Assembly: GCA_028290405.1 (NCBI GenBank)
Contig: JAQGJX010000095.1
Coordinates: forward strand, 1 to 40,870
DNA: 40,870 bases
Direction of reading: 5' to 3'
Source: Hyphomicrobiales bacterium
Lineage (GTDB): Bacteria > Pseudomonadota > Alphaproteobacteria > Rhizobiales > Beijerinckiaceae
Shown: piece after piece, positions 24,200 through 32,055 of the stretch
How positions within the stretch are numbered: position 1 is the stretch's first letter
How the letters are laid out: each line of letters begins with the position of its first letter
Made by a program: the position numbers and the translations under genes
The notes under the pieces: generated by a model
What the model was told of the DNA's origin: nothing
Seen by the model: only the letters and a program-made list of their open reading frames with translations
Database searches by the model: none

Positions 24200-25240
24200 A
24201 TGCTGCAGCTTGTTCGCGCGCTCGCAACCCCCGGCCTTCTGGCGCTCCTGAGCCTGTGGCCCGCCCACGCGCAGGAACCCTCGAACGCCCTGCGCCCCAA
24301 GACCATCTCGCTCTATGTGGGCTTTGGGCCCGGCGGCGGTTACGACGCCTACGCGCAACTCGTCGCCCAGCACATGGGCCGCTATCTGCCCGGCAATCCC
24401 ACGCTGGTGGTGCGGCATATGCCGGGCGGCGGATCGCTGGTGCTGGCCAATTATCTGGCGAAAATCGCGCCGCCCGACGGGTCCGCCATCGGCCTCATGG
24501 CGGGCGGCGCCGCGTTCGCGCCCCTCATCGGGTCCGCTGACGAGAAGGCGGCGGCGAAGTTCGATCCACGCCTGCTGACATGGCTGGGAAGCCTGGAATC
24601 CTTCACCCCCATCGCCATCGCGTGGCAGACGTCGGGTTTTCGCACCCTCGACGACGCGAAGGCGAGGGAACTTCGCTTTGGCTCCAGCGGGCCATCCAGC
24701 GGGGGCGAGGCGTTCGCCAAGCTGATGAACGAAACGCTCGGCACGAAGTTCAGGGCGATCAGAGGCTACAAGGGCTCCAACGACATCACCCTCGCGATGG
24801 AGCGCGGCGAGGTCGAAGGCTTCGTGGGCTGGTGCTGGGCGTGCATGAAGGCCGACAGGCCGCAATACGTCACAGAAAAGAAGGTGGCGCTTTTGGCGCA
24901 GATCGGCCTTGCGCGCGAGCCGGAGATGGGCGCCGCGCCGCATGTGCTGGACCTCATCGTCGATCCCGACGACCAGCGCGTCGCCCGGCTGATCCTCGCG
25001 AACCTCGCGATTGGCCGCCCCTTCGCGGCGCCCCCCGCCATGCCGCAAACTGTCGCGGACGACATGCGCCATGCGTTCGCGCAGGCGGCCAGGGACCCCG
25101 GCCTGCTTGCGCTGGCGGCGAAGTCGGGCCGCAAGGTGGATCTCTACGACGCGGCGCAGATCGACGACCTGCTGCGCTGGGCCTACGGGCAGCCGCCCGA
25201 GATCGTGGCGCGGGCTTCGAAGATCATCAATTCCGAATAG
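24200..25240 (+). CDS. Orphan TctC/Bug-like periplasmic binding protein (copy 2)
   Basis: 346 residues. A signal peptide ends at P-A-H-A-Q (about 24-25). The mature part has the same divergent loop as the protein at 21997 (Y-V-G-F-G-P-G-G-G-Y-D-A-Y-A-Q-L) and shared segments (H-M-P-G-G-G-S near 75-81, R-G-Y-K-G-S-N-D-I-T-L-A-M-E-R-G-E-V near 190-207). The two are clearly paralogues but differ throughout, so the duplication is old or the second was acquired. It follows the MetE-like gene by 10 bases, with a GGAGG before the ATG at 24200. No permease is encoded nearby. The stop is 25 bases from the convergent Sbp-like gene. A ligand cannot be deduced. Confidence 0.85.
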   Translation: MLQLVRALATPGLLALLSLWPAHAQEPSNALRPKTISLYVGFGPGGGYDAYAQLVAQHMGRYLPGNPTLVVRHMPGGGSLVLANYLAKIAPPDGSAIGLMAGGAAFAPLIGSADEKAAAKFDPRLLTWLGSLESFTPIAIAWQTSGFRTLDDAKARELRFGSSGPSSGGEAFAKLMNETLGTKFRAIRGYKGSNDITLAMERGEVEGFVGWCWACMKADRPQYVTEKKVALLAQIGLAREPEMGAAPHVLDLIVDPDDQRVARLILANLAIGRPFAAPPAMPQTVADDMRHAFAQAARDPGLLALAAKSGRKVDLYDAAQIDDLLRWAYGQPPEIVARASKIINSE

Positions 25241-25265
25241 GGCGGCCCCTGTCCGAATCGCCTGC

Positions 25266-26318
25266 CTAGTGGTCGGACGTGTGGAGCTGATCGAAGGTGC
25301 CCCCATCGGCGAAATGCGTCTTCTGGGCTTTCGCCCAGCCGCCGAACGCGTCGCCGACGGTCACGAGATCAAGCCTTGGAAAGAGCGCCAGGTCGTCCGG
25401 ATGGGCGTGTTCCGGATGCCGCGGACGATAATGGCGCTTGGCGATGATGGCTTGCGCGGCCGGCGTGTAGAGAAACTCGAGGTACGCCTGCGCGAGCGCT
25501 CGCGTCCCCTTTCGGTCCACGTTCCGGTCCACGATGGCGACCGGCGGCTCCGCGAGGATGGACAGGCTGGGGACCACGATTTCGAATTTCTGGGATCCAA
25601 ACTCCTCCAGCGCGAAGAACGCCTCGTTCTCCCACGCGACCAGCACGTCTCCGAGCCGGTCCTGGGCGAAGGTCATAGTCGCGCTGCGGGCGCCCTTGTC
25701 GAACGCATGAACGTTCTTGAGCATCGCGGCCATGAATTCGCGGACTTTGCTCTCGTCCCCATAGGCCCGCTTCGCCCAGGCCCAGGCGGCGAGGTAATTC
25801 CACCGGGCGCCCCCGGACGTCTTCGGGTTCGGGGTGACGACGGACACGCCGGGCCTCGCCAGATCGCCCCAGTCCCTGACGCCCTTGGGGTTGCCTTGTC
25901 GAACCAGCAGGACGATCGGGGACGTGTAGGGAGACGAATTGTGCGGCAGGCGCGCCTGCCAGTTGGACGGAATCAGCGTCGACTGGGCGGCGATCAGATC
26001 GATATCCCCCGCCAGTCCCAGGGTCACGACATCCGCCCGCAACCCCTCGACCACGGCGCGCGCCTGTTCCCCCGATCCGCTGTGGGACTGCCTGATGGTC
26101 ACCGCCTGGCCGGTCCTGGCCTTCCAGGCGCTGACGAACGCAGCGTTGATGTCGCGGTAAAGTTCGCGGGTGGGATCGTGGGACACGTTCAGGATCGTCT
26201 GCTGGGCGAGCGCCAGCGGGGCGAACAGCAGGCCTCCAGCCCCTGCGGCGAGCAGGAGGACGCAATGGCGAAGTACGTTGGCGCAGCGCGGGACGCGGCG
26301 CCACAGGGGCCGGAGCAT
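25266..26318 (-). CDS. Orphan sulfate/thiosulfate-type ABC transporter binding protein (Sbp/CysP-like)
   Basis: 350 residues. A long signal peptide ends near A-L-A-Q (about 36-39). The mature protein shows Sbp/CysP hallmarks: N-V-S-H-D-P-T-R-E-L-Y (44-54), Q-S-H-S-G-S-G-E-Q-A-R-A-V near 79-91, G-L-A-G-D-I-D and N-P-K-T-S-G-G-A-R-W-N-Y. In known family members these loops bind the oxyanion through backbone and Ser contacts. The genes for the usual membrane and ATPase partners (CysT, CysW, CysA) are absent. It is transcribed away from a sulfonate-type ABC operon that starts 362 bases beyond. The ATG at 26318 is backed by GGGAGAA about 7 bases upstream; in-frame ATGs at 26357 and 26396 give poorer signal peptides. 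Confidence 0.9.
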   Translation of the reverse strand: MLRPLWRRVPRCANVLRHCVLLLAAGAGGLLFAPLALAQQTILNVSHDPTRELYRDINAAFVSAWKARTGQAVTIRQSHSGSGEQARAVVEGLRADVVTLGLAGDIDLIAAQSTLIPSNWQARLPHNSSPYTSPIVLLVRQGNPKGVRDWGDLARPGVSVVTPNPKTSGGARWNYLAAWAWAKRAYGDESKVREFMAAMLKNVHAFDKGARSATMTFAQDRLGDVLVAWENEAFFALEEFGSQKFEIVVPSLSILAEPPVAIVDRNVDRKGTRALAQAYLEFLYTPAAQAIIAKRHYRPRHPEHAHPDDLALFPRLDLVTVGDAFGGWAKAQKTHFADGGTFDQLHTSDH

Positions 26319-26680
26319 TGACGTTCTCCCGTGAGAGCGAACGCCAATCTCCCCCATTTTGGACGCGGCGCAAAACCAAATCCGAAGCTCCTTCAAGACG
26401 CTGCGGCTTGGGCCGGCCGGCCCCGCCGGCGCCCCGCCCCTGCCTCCTCGCGGAAAACCTGCAATCCGCCCGCGATGCGACAGTGAAGCCGGCCCAAGCG
26501 GCCCGGCGGCGATTTCACGCGTGCGGAGCGGGTTTTACCCGTTCGCCAAATCGCGGGCTTTCTGGCGGGCGTTCTCCAATTTCAGCCTTGCGGTGCAGCA
26601 TGGGGGCGTGCTTGTTTGCATCCATGAGCCCGGCCCTGACGGTTCTTCTCAGGGCGCTGCGCGACGAGGGATGTACGGCG
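26319..26680. other. Divergent intergenic region between Sbp-like and sulfonate ABC genes (362 bases)
   Basis: No gene is convincing here. The region must carry promoters for both transcripts. It includes a GC-rich inner part (around 26400-26470) with short CCGGCC/GGCCGG-like repeats. I see no clear -35/-10 pair or riboswitch. Confidence 0.5.
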
Positions 26681-27640
26681 ATGAATTCAGTGTGGCTTCG
26701 GCGATCCTTGCTCGGGCTGATGTGCCTTGTCGGCGCGGCCGATGCGGCGGTCGCCCAAACCGTCGTGCGCATCGCCTCGGCGCAGAACTCCATCGGGTCG
26801 CTTCCGGTTGTCATCGCGCAGCGCGAAGGGCTGTTCGCGGCTGAAAACCTCAAGGTCGAGATCACCGATTTTCGCGGCGGCGGCCCGGCCGTCCAGGCGC
26901 TCGCTTCGGGCAGCGTCGAGGCCTGCATCTGCGCGGCGGACCACGCGGTGCGCCTGCGGTCCCGCGGCCAGGGCGGCCTCGTGCTGACGGCGCTGACCGA
27001 GTTCCACGGCTACGGCCTCGTGGCCCTGGCGAGTTCGCCCGGAAGCGACATCAAGAGCCTGAAGGGCAAGCGCATCGGCATCACGTCCGCCGGCAGCCTC
27101 ACGGACAACACGCTGCGCTACTTCCTGGGCGAAGCGGGAATTAACGCGGACCGCGAGGTCGAGATCACCGGCATCGGCACCGGCGGCCCCATGCGCGCCG
27201 CCATCGAGACGGGCGCCGTGGCGGCCGGCATGCTGACGACGCCTGACGTGCAGGCCGCGATGGCCGACGGCCGGTTCAAGCTGATCCAGGACTATCGCAA
27301 CCTGCAATATCCGGCGCTCGGCCTTCTGGTTCTCGAACGCTGGACGCAGCGCGAGGAGGCGACGGCGCGCGCCCTCGCCCGCGCCGTCGTGAAGGCCGAA
27401 GGAATGGTGCGTACCAACCGCGCCGCCGTCGAGGCCGGCCTTGCGGAAATGTACCCTGCCCTGAGCCCCAAGCTGCGGGAGGTCCTCGCCGACGAGGCCC
27501 CGAAGCTGCTGGCCGTCGACGGCCGCATGGCTCCGGCGGGATACGCGCTCATGCTCAACATGCTGAAGGTGAGCGATCCGACCATCGCGCCCGTACCGTA
27601 CGAGAAGGTGGCGGCCACCGGCCTGCTGCCGCAACCGTGA
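26681..27640 (+). CDS. ABC transporter periplasmic binding protein, NMT1/SsuA/TauA-like
   Basis: 319 residues. A signal peptide ends at about A-V-A-Q (25-26). The mature part is of the NMT1/THI5-like class used for sulfonates, nitrate and thiamine precursors: R-I-A-S-A-Q-N-S-I-G-S-L-P-V-V-I-A-Q-R-E-G-L-F near 30-52 and the G-G-G-P-A-V-Q-A-L-A-S-G-S-V-E loop near 68-80. It starts the operon SBP-permease-ATPase, with a 19-base gap to the permease. A TauD-like dioxygenase follows the ATPase, and together these suggest uptake of an alkane- or aryl-sulfonate. The start at 26681 has GAGGGA about 10 bases upstream. Ligand class is inferred from context. Confidence 0.88.
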   Translation: MNSVWLRRSLLGLMCLVGAADAAVAQTVVRIASAQNSIGSLPVVIAQREGLFAAENLKVEITDFRGGGPAVQALASGSVEACICAADHAVRLRSRGQGGLVLTALTEFHGYGLVALASSPGSDIKSLKGKRIGITSAGSLTDNTLRYFLGEAGINADREVEITGIGTGGPMRAAIETGAVAAGMLTTPDVQAAMADGRFKLIQDYRNLQYPALGLLVLERWTQREEATARALARAVVKAEGMVRTNRAAVEAGLAEMYPALSPKLREVLADEAPKLLAVDGRMAPAGYALMLNMLKVSDPTIAPVPYEKVAATGLLPQP

Positions 27641-27659
27641 CGCGTCCAGGAGCAGCGAT

Positions 27660-28463
27660 ATGACCGACGACACCCTGGCGCCGCCGCGCACGGCCGCGCC
27701 TGCGTCCTCGGGCGGGTTTTTCCAAAACCTGTTCGTGCAGCAGACGCTCTTTCTCGTCGCCGCGCTGGCGTTGTGGGAGGTGGCGGGCGCCTATGCGTTC
27801 GACCCCTTCTGGTCCAGCCGGCCGAGCCTCATCGGCGAGCGGCTGTGGCAACTCGCCGTAAAGGGCGACCTCGCCTGGCACACGTCCGCGACGCTGACGG
27901 AGGCCGGTCTCGGGCTGGCGCTTGGCTCCGTGGTCGGCGTGTCGCTCGGCCTGCTGATGGCCCGCTACGAGCGCGCCTCGAAGATCGCCGAGCCGCTCTT
28001 CATGGGCCTGTACAGCCTGCCGCGCGTCGCCCTGGCGCCGTTGTTCATCCTGTGGTTCGGCATCGGCCTGCCCGCCAAGGTGATGATGTCGTTCTCCATG
28101 GTGGTGTTCGTCTTCGTGCTCAACGTGGTGGAAGGCGTGCGGGCGCTCGACCGCGAGCCCATCGACCTGATGCGCACCATGGGGGCGAGCGACCGCTACA
28201 TCGTGCGCCGCGTGCTTCTGCCGGCCGTGCTCACCTGGATCATGGCCTCCTTCCGGATCAGCGTCGGGCTGGCGCTCATCGGCGCGCTGGTGGGCGAACT
28301 GATCGGCTCCAGCAGGGGCCTTGGCTGGTACATCGAGCGCTCCGCCGGGCAACTCGACACCACCGGCGTGTTCACCGGCATCATCGTGCTCATCGCCATC
28401 GCGATGATCGCCAACCAGATCGTCTCGATCATTTCCAATCGCCTGACCCGGTGGCGCCAATGA
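27660..28463 (+). CDS. ABC transporter permease, SsuC/TauC-like
   Basis: 267 residues with about six membrane segments after a 24-residue polar N-terminus. The conserved EAA loop that contacts the ATPase is visible as M-R-T-M-G-A-S-D-R-Y-I-V-R-R-V-L-L-P (about 169-186). The two copies would dimerise in the inner membrane to form the channel. The last codons overlap the ATPase start by four bases (ATGA), so the two are translationally coupled. The family belongs to the nitrate/sulfonate/taurine group of permeases. The adjacent TauD gene supports sulfonates. Confidence 0.92.
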   Translation: MTDDTLAPPRTAAPASSGGFFQNLFVQQTLFLVAALALWEVAGAYAFDPFWSSRPSLIGERLWQLAVKGDLAWHTSATLTEAGLGLALGSVVGVSLGLLMARYERASKIAEPLFMGLYSLPRVALAPLFILWFGIGLPAKVMMSFSMVVFVFVLNVVEGVRALDREPIDLMRTMGASDRYIVRRVLLPAVLTWIMASFRISVGLALIGALVGELIGSSRGLGWYIERSAGQLDTTGVFTGIIVLIAIAMIANQIVSIISNRLTRWRQ

Positions 28464-29257
28464 CCATGACCAGCACCGCGCCCGAAAGGGCCCTGGCGGC
28501 GCCCGAGGCGCCCTTGTCGATCCGCGGCCTGACCGTGGTGTTCAGCGGCGACGTCACGGCCATCGACAACCTGTCGCTCGACATTCAGGAAGGCGAGTTC
28601 GTCGCCATCGTGGGGCCGAGCGGGTGCGGAAAGTCGACGCTGCTGAAGGTCGTCTCGGGCCTTGTGCCGGCGCGCTCGGGCGAGGTCCGCGTGGGCGGGC
28701 CCGCCGCGGCGGGCGGCAAGCCCAAGATCGGCTTCATGTTCCAGCGCGACACGCTGCTGCCGTGGGCGACCGTGACCAGCAACATCGCCGTGGGATGCGA
28801 ACTGTCGGGCCTGCCCAAGGAGCAGCACGCCGAGCGCATCGCGTCGCTCATCGCCCTGGTCCGCCTGCAGGGCTACGAGGACAGATACCCCGCCGCGCTG
28901 TCGGGCGGCATGCGCCAGCGCGTGTCCCTCGCGCGCCTGCTGGCGTTCGAACCCGACATGTTCCTGATGGACGAGCCCTTCGGGGCGCTCGACTACCAGA
29001 CGAAGATCATCATGGGCCGCGAATTGCTGCGCATCTGGGAAGCCAGCCGCCGCAGCATCGTGTTCGTCACCCACGACATCGAGGAGGCCGTCGCGCTGGC
29101 CGACAGGGTGATCGTGATGAGCGCGCGGCCTGGGCGCATCGTGGCCAGCCACGCGGTGGAGTTCGAACGCCCGCGCGATCCGCGCAGCCTGCGCGGCGAC
29201 CCGCGCTTTGGCGCGCTCGTGCAGAAGATCTGGTCGGAGCTTGCGCTGCCGGGCTAA
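28460..29257 (+). CDS. ABC transporter ATPase, SsuB/TauB-like
   Basis: 265 residues. Walker A is G-P-S-G-C-G-K-S-T (about 53-61). The signature L-S-G-G-M-R-Q-R and Walker B F-L-M-D-E-P-F-G-A-L-D follow, with the H-loop in V-T-H-D-I-E-E-A. The Q-loop is in F-M-F-Q-R-D-T-L-L-P-W, a form usual in sulfonate/nitrate ATPases. It should power the permease encoded just upstream. Two in-frame ATGs exist, at 28460 and 28466; the first gives the ATGA overlap. The TauD gene follows after 102 bases, with its own GTG and a possible separate promoter. Confidence 0.94.
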   Translation: MTMTSTAPERALAAPEAPLSIRGLTVVFSGDVTAIDNLSLDIQEGEFVAIVGPSGCGKSTLLKVVSGLVPARSGEVRVGGPAAAGGKPKIGFMFQRDTLLPWATVTSNIAVGCELSGLPKEQHAERIASLIALVRLQGYEDRYPAALSGGMRQRVSLARLLAFEPDMFLMDEPFGALDYQTKIIMGRELLRIWEASRRSIVFVTHDIEEAVALADRVIVMSARPGRIVASHAVEFERPRDPRSLRGDPRFGALVQKIWSELALPG

Positions 29258-29359
29258 GGTGCGCTCTGCTGCTGGCACGCTCCTCCGGCGGGTGGGGTTG
29301 GCCAGCCTCGACCACAATTCAACCCGCAACATGCCCGACCGATCAGGGGAGACGCCGTC

Positions 29360-30190
29360 GTGAGCTCGCAACAGATTACCGTGACGCCTTCGAGCCCCCA
29401 CATAGGGGCGGAGATCGGCAACGTCGACCTGACCAAGCCGCTCAGCGACGACGTGCGCCGCCAGATCTACGACGCCTTCCTCAAGCATGGCGTCGTGTTC
29501 TTCCGCGACCAGGACATGACCTTCGAGGACCAGATGCGGCTGGCGGGCTACTTCGGCCATGTGCATGTGCACGTGGGCGGCGCCGGCACCGCCTCCAAGC
29601 CCGCCGAAGGCTATCCGGCGATCCGGCTCCAGCATTTCGACGCCAAGTCCAAGCGCATCTCGGGCGAAGTGTGGCATTCGGACCAGAGCTGCTCGGAGAT
29701 CCCCCCCAACGGCTCGATCCTGATCCAGAAGATCCTGCCTCCGGACGGCGGCGGCGACACGCTGTTCGCCAGCGCCTATGCGGCCTACGACGCCCTGACC
29801 CCGCAGATGAAGGCCTTCCTGGAGCCGCTCAACGCGGAGCACGACGGCGCCAAGCTCTTCGACAAGGGCACCCCCACCGTCTACCCGTCCGCCGTCCATC
29901 CCGTGGTCACCACCCATCCGGAGACGGGCCGCAAGCTGCTGTTCGTCAACGCAGGGTTCACCACGCGCATCGTGGAGCTGGCGCGGGACGAGAGCGACGC
30001 GGTGCTGAACTTCCTGTTCGCCCACATCGCCAAGCCCCATTGGCAGATGCGCTTCCGCTGGCTACCGAACTCGGTGGCGTTCTGGGACAACCGCTGCACC
30101 CAGCACTTCGCGATCTGGGATTATTGGCCGAACGTGCGCTCCGGCTACCGCGTGCAGTTCGAGGGCACGGTGCGCCCGGCGCGCGGATAG
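29360..30190 (+). CDS. TauD/TfdA-family 2-oxoglutarate-dependent dioxygenase
   Basis: 276 residues from a GTG at 29360. The family couples oxidative decarboxylation of 2-oxoglutarate to hydroxylation of a substrate; TauD itself releases sulfite from taurine. The Fe(II) ligands are H106 and D108 (W-H-S-D) and H249 (C-T-Q-H-F-A). The Arg that binds 2-oxoglutarate is likely R260 or R264 in N-V-R-S-G-Y-R-V. The N-terminal I-G-A-E-I-G-N-V-D-L and V-V-F-F-R-D-Q are also typical. It follows the sulfonate-type ABC genes and is followed by a strong terminator. It may cleave taurine, another alkanesulfonate, or an aryloxyalkanoate as TfdA does; which of these cannot be decided from sequence. Confidence 0.92.
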   Translation: MSSQQITVTPSSPHIGAEIGNVDLTKPLSDDVRRQIYDAFLKHGVVFFRDQDMTFEDQMRLAGYFGHVHVHVGGAGTASKPAEGYPAIRLQHFDAKSKRISGEVWHSDQSCSEIPPNGSILIQKILPPDGGGDTLFASAYAAYDALTPQMKAFLEPLNAEHDGAKLFDKGTPTVYPSAVHPVVTTHPETGRKLLFVNAGFTTRIVELARDESDAVLNFLFAHIAKPHWQMRFRWLPNSVAFWDNRCTQHFAIWDYWPNVRSGYRVQFEGTVRPARG

Positions 30191-30228
30191 ACCGCCGGCG
30201 AAGCAAGCTCAAAGCGTCCGGAACGGAA

Positions 30229-30254
30229 AAAGCGCCCCCTTGCGGGGGCGCTTT
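30229..30254. terminator. Bidirectional Rho-independent terminator
   Basis: An 11-bp stem AAAGCGCCCCC (30229-30239) with GGGGGCGCTTT (30244-30254) and a 4-base loop, A-rich on the left side and T-rich on the right. It lies between the stop of the TauD-like gene and the convergent outer-membrane protein gene and can serve both. Confidence 0.85.
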
Positions 30255-30306
30255 GTCGTTGAGGGGGCAGTTAGCGCCGGACTGGCGCCGGTGCGGAGGC
30301 GCCCTG

Positions 30307-31722
30307 TCAGTAGCGCGCCAGCACAGGCGCTGCGGTTTCGCTCGCGAAGCGATACTGGGCGCTCAGGCGCACCGTGTGGAACGCCGCCCGAATGCTGGCC
30401 TGGCTGGAGCCGCTGGTCTGCGCGCTGAAGCCGTTGTTGGGCGCGTTGGGATTGTTGTTGCCTTGCGAGAACGTTCCCGAGTAGGCGAAGTCGGAGCTGG
30501 CGGCGTACTTGCCGAGGTTCACGTACAGATACGTGAGGCCAAGGATGAAGCTGTCCGACAGCTTGTAGTTGAGGCCGCCGCCAACCGCATAGCCGAGCTT
30601 GTGGCCGGACTTGCTGAAGCGGTCGACTTCGTAGAACGAGCCCCGCTCGTTGTTCTTGACGCCCCAATTTCCTTCATAGGCGACCTGTCCGCGCATCCGC
30701 ACGTCGCCGATCGCCGGGCCGCCGGTGACGAACACGAGCAGCTTGTCGTTAAAGTCATAGCCGAGCCGGGCCCGCAAGGTCGCGAACCCCCGCACGCCAA
30801 ACTGCCCTGAGGCCGTGGTGGACATGTTGGCGTACAGCGGGATCTCGCTCTGGCCCGGTCCGTCGGCGTTTTCGACGTTCGCGACGGAGCGCGACGAGAG
30901 GGCGTTCACCCCATTCGGCATGTAGGTCAGGTCGGCCTCCACGCCCATCACGATCGAGCCGGTCTGGAAGTTGTAGCCGAAGTTGACGCCGAACAAGGGC
31001 GAGCGCTCGTTCAGGGTGCGGTTGACCGCCGCCATGGCCGACCCGGAGAACAGGTCGGAGCCCGTCGCCCATGTGTTCGTGCTGGGGACCGACGTGGAGC
31101 CCACCGCGTTGGAGCAGGCCTGCGAGTTGTTGGCGTCGTAGGTCGTGCCGCTGTTCGTCCCGCTGGTGGCCGTGCAGACGTTCGGCGAGGAGCCGACGGC
31201 GTTCGCGCAGGTCTGAGCATTGTTGGCGGTGTAGGTCGTGCCTGAGTTCGGACCGCTGGTCGCGGTGCACACGTCGGAGGTTGCGGGCTGCCACCTCCCG
31301 CCGTTTCTCTCGCAGGCGCCCTGATTCCCGCCGTTCCCTCCGACGCAGGTGGCGCTGGTTCCGGCGACGAAGCTCGACGTGTACGGCGCGCTAGGCGTGA
31401 ACACGAAGGTGTTGGGCACGTTCGTCGGCGCCGTGCAGTTGTTCGGATTGGCGCCGACGGGCGGGCTGACCGCGCCGCCGTTGCTGTCCAGGCATTCGCC
31501 GCGGCCGATGGACTTCGACACGCTGGAGTTTGCGGTCGTGGTCAGCGACGACTTGATGGCGCTTGAATAGCCCGCGTGAACGCCAGCGTAAAAACCGCCC
31601 CACCCGCTCGGGCCTTGCACGAGAAGCGGCGGAGGCGGCGCTGCGGTGCGCGCCGGAAGATCGGCGGCGATGGCGGCAGCGCCCGAGGCGGCGAACAGAA
31701 GGGACAGAAAAAATCTACGCAT
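30307..31722 (-). CDS. Omp25/Omp31-like outer-membrane beta-barrel protein with a large Cys-rich insert
   Basis: 471 residues, about twice the length of ordinary Omp25-family porin-like proteins. A signal peptide ends at A-I-A-A-D (20-21). The barrel opens with W-G-G-F-Y-A-G-V-H-A-G-Y near 41-52 and closes with V-R-L-S-A-Q-Y-R-F plus an aromatic C-terminal residue, as expected for outer-membrane assembly. Between strand 1 and strand 2 (S-P-L-F-G-V-N-F-G-Y-N-F) there are about 160 extra residues rich in Ser, Thr, Asn and Gly, with eight cysteines (77, 96, 126, 137, 152, 172, 183, 203) and a 31-residue tandem repeat. The start at 31722 is set by the signal peptide and an AAGG upstream; the frame also opens to 31773. 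The upstream region is AT-rich. Confidence 0.88.
   Translation of the reverse strand: MRRFFLSLLFAASGAAAIAADLPARTAAPPPPLLVQGPSGWGGFYAGVHAGYSSAIKSSLTTTANSSVSKSIGRGECLDSNGGAVSPPVGANPNNCTAPTNVPNTFVFTPSAPYTSSFVAGTSATCVGGNGGNQGACERNGGRWQPATSDVCTATSGPNSGTTYTANNAQTCANAVGSSPNVCTATSGTNSGTTYDANNSQACSNAVGSTSVPSTNTWATGSDLFSGSAMAAVNRTLNERSPLFGVNFGYNFQTGSIVMGVEADLTYMPNGVNALSSRSVANVENADGPGQSEIPLYANMSTTASGQFGVRGFATLRARLGYDFNDKLLVFVTGGPAIGDVRMRGQVAYEGNWGVKNNERGSFYEVDRFSKSGHKLGYAVGGGLNYKLSDSFILGLTYLYVNLGKYAASSDFAYSGTFSQGNNNPNAPNNGFSAQTSGSSQASIRAAFHTVRLSAQYRFASETAAPVLARY
31090..31272 (-). repeat. Two tandem 93-base repeats within the outer-membrane protein gene
   Basis: Residues 151-181 and 182-211 of the barrel protein align as two copies (V-C-T-A-T-S-G-x-N-S-G-T-T-Y, then A-N-N-x-Q-x-C-x-N-A-V-G-S). 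The DNA copies are diverged but line up over most of their length. The shared residues and phase conservation (31 codons per unit) indicate duplication of a coding module. Confidence 0.8.
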
Positions 31723-32055
31723 CGGGGATGCCTTATTTATTACACAGTTCCTCTTTGTAAGCAGGATAGTCACAAAAGTGGAAACTGGTAAAAATACGCA
31801 ATACCCGAGATAGCTTTTTGTTATTTTTGAATAACCTGCTGATTACGCCGCGTTGTGAACGGTTACGCTTGAAATGGCGGTTCGTTCTGGCGCGCAGACT
31901 GCTCGACAGTGTAACTAATTCAACACAATACAATGCAAACTAATGTAAATACAGGGCGCAGCGCGGGATCTGCAAACACTGCGAGCGGAGGCCCGCCGGA
32001 CGCGAGCGTCCAGCGGGGATTTCGCCCTGGTCTACCCTATGGGACGTGCGAGCGG
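31723..32055. other. Intergenic region of 333 bases, AT-rich on the omp side
   Basis: No gene is convincing. Bases 31730-31935 are strikingly AT-rich against a GC-rich background and include a short inverted repeat GTTATT-TTTG-AATAAC (31820-31835), a possible operator. This is the likely promoter region of the outer-membrane protein gene. A short open frame (31733-31933, minus) has no family resemblance and probably reflects base composition. The part from 31940 to 32055 has normal composition. Confidence 0.55.

Noticed and set aside
28196-30040. A 614-codon minus-strand open frame over the ABC ATPase and TauD-like genes
   Set aside because: The plus-strand genes have complete catalytic motifs. 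The antisense frame shows none and has biased composition.
31733-31933. A 66-codon minus-strand frame in the AT-rich region upstream of the outer-membrane gene
   Set aside because: Lies in what looks like a promoter region, is Arg/Lys-rich without a family resemblance, and has no clear ribosome-binding site.
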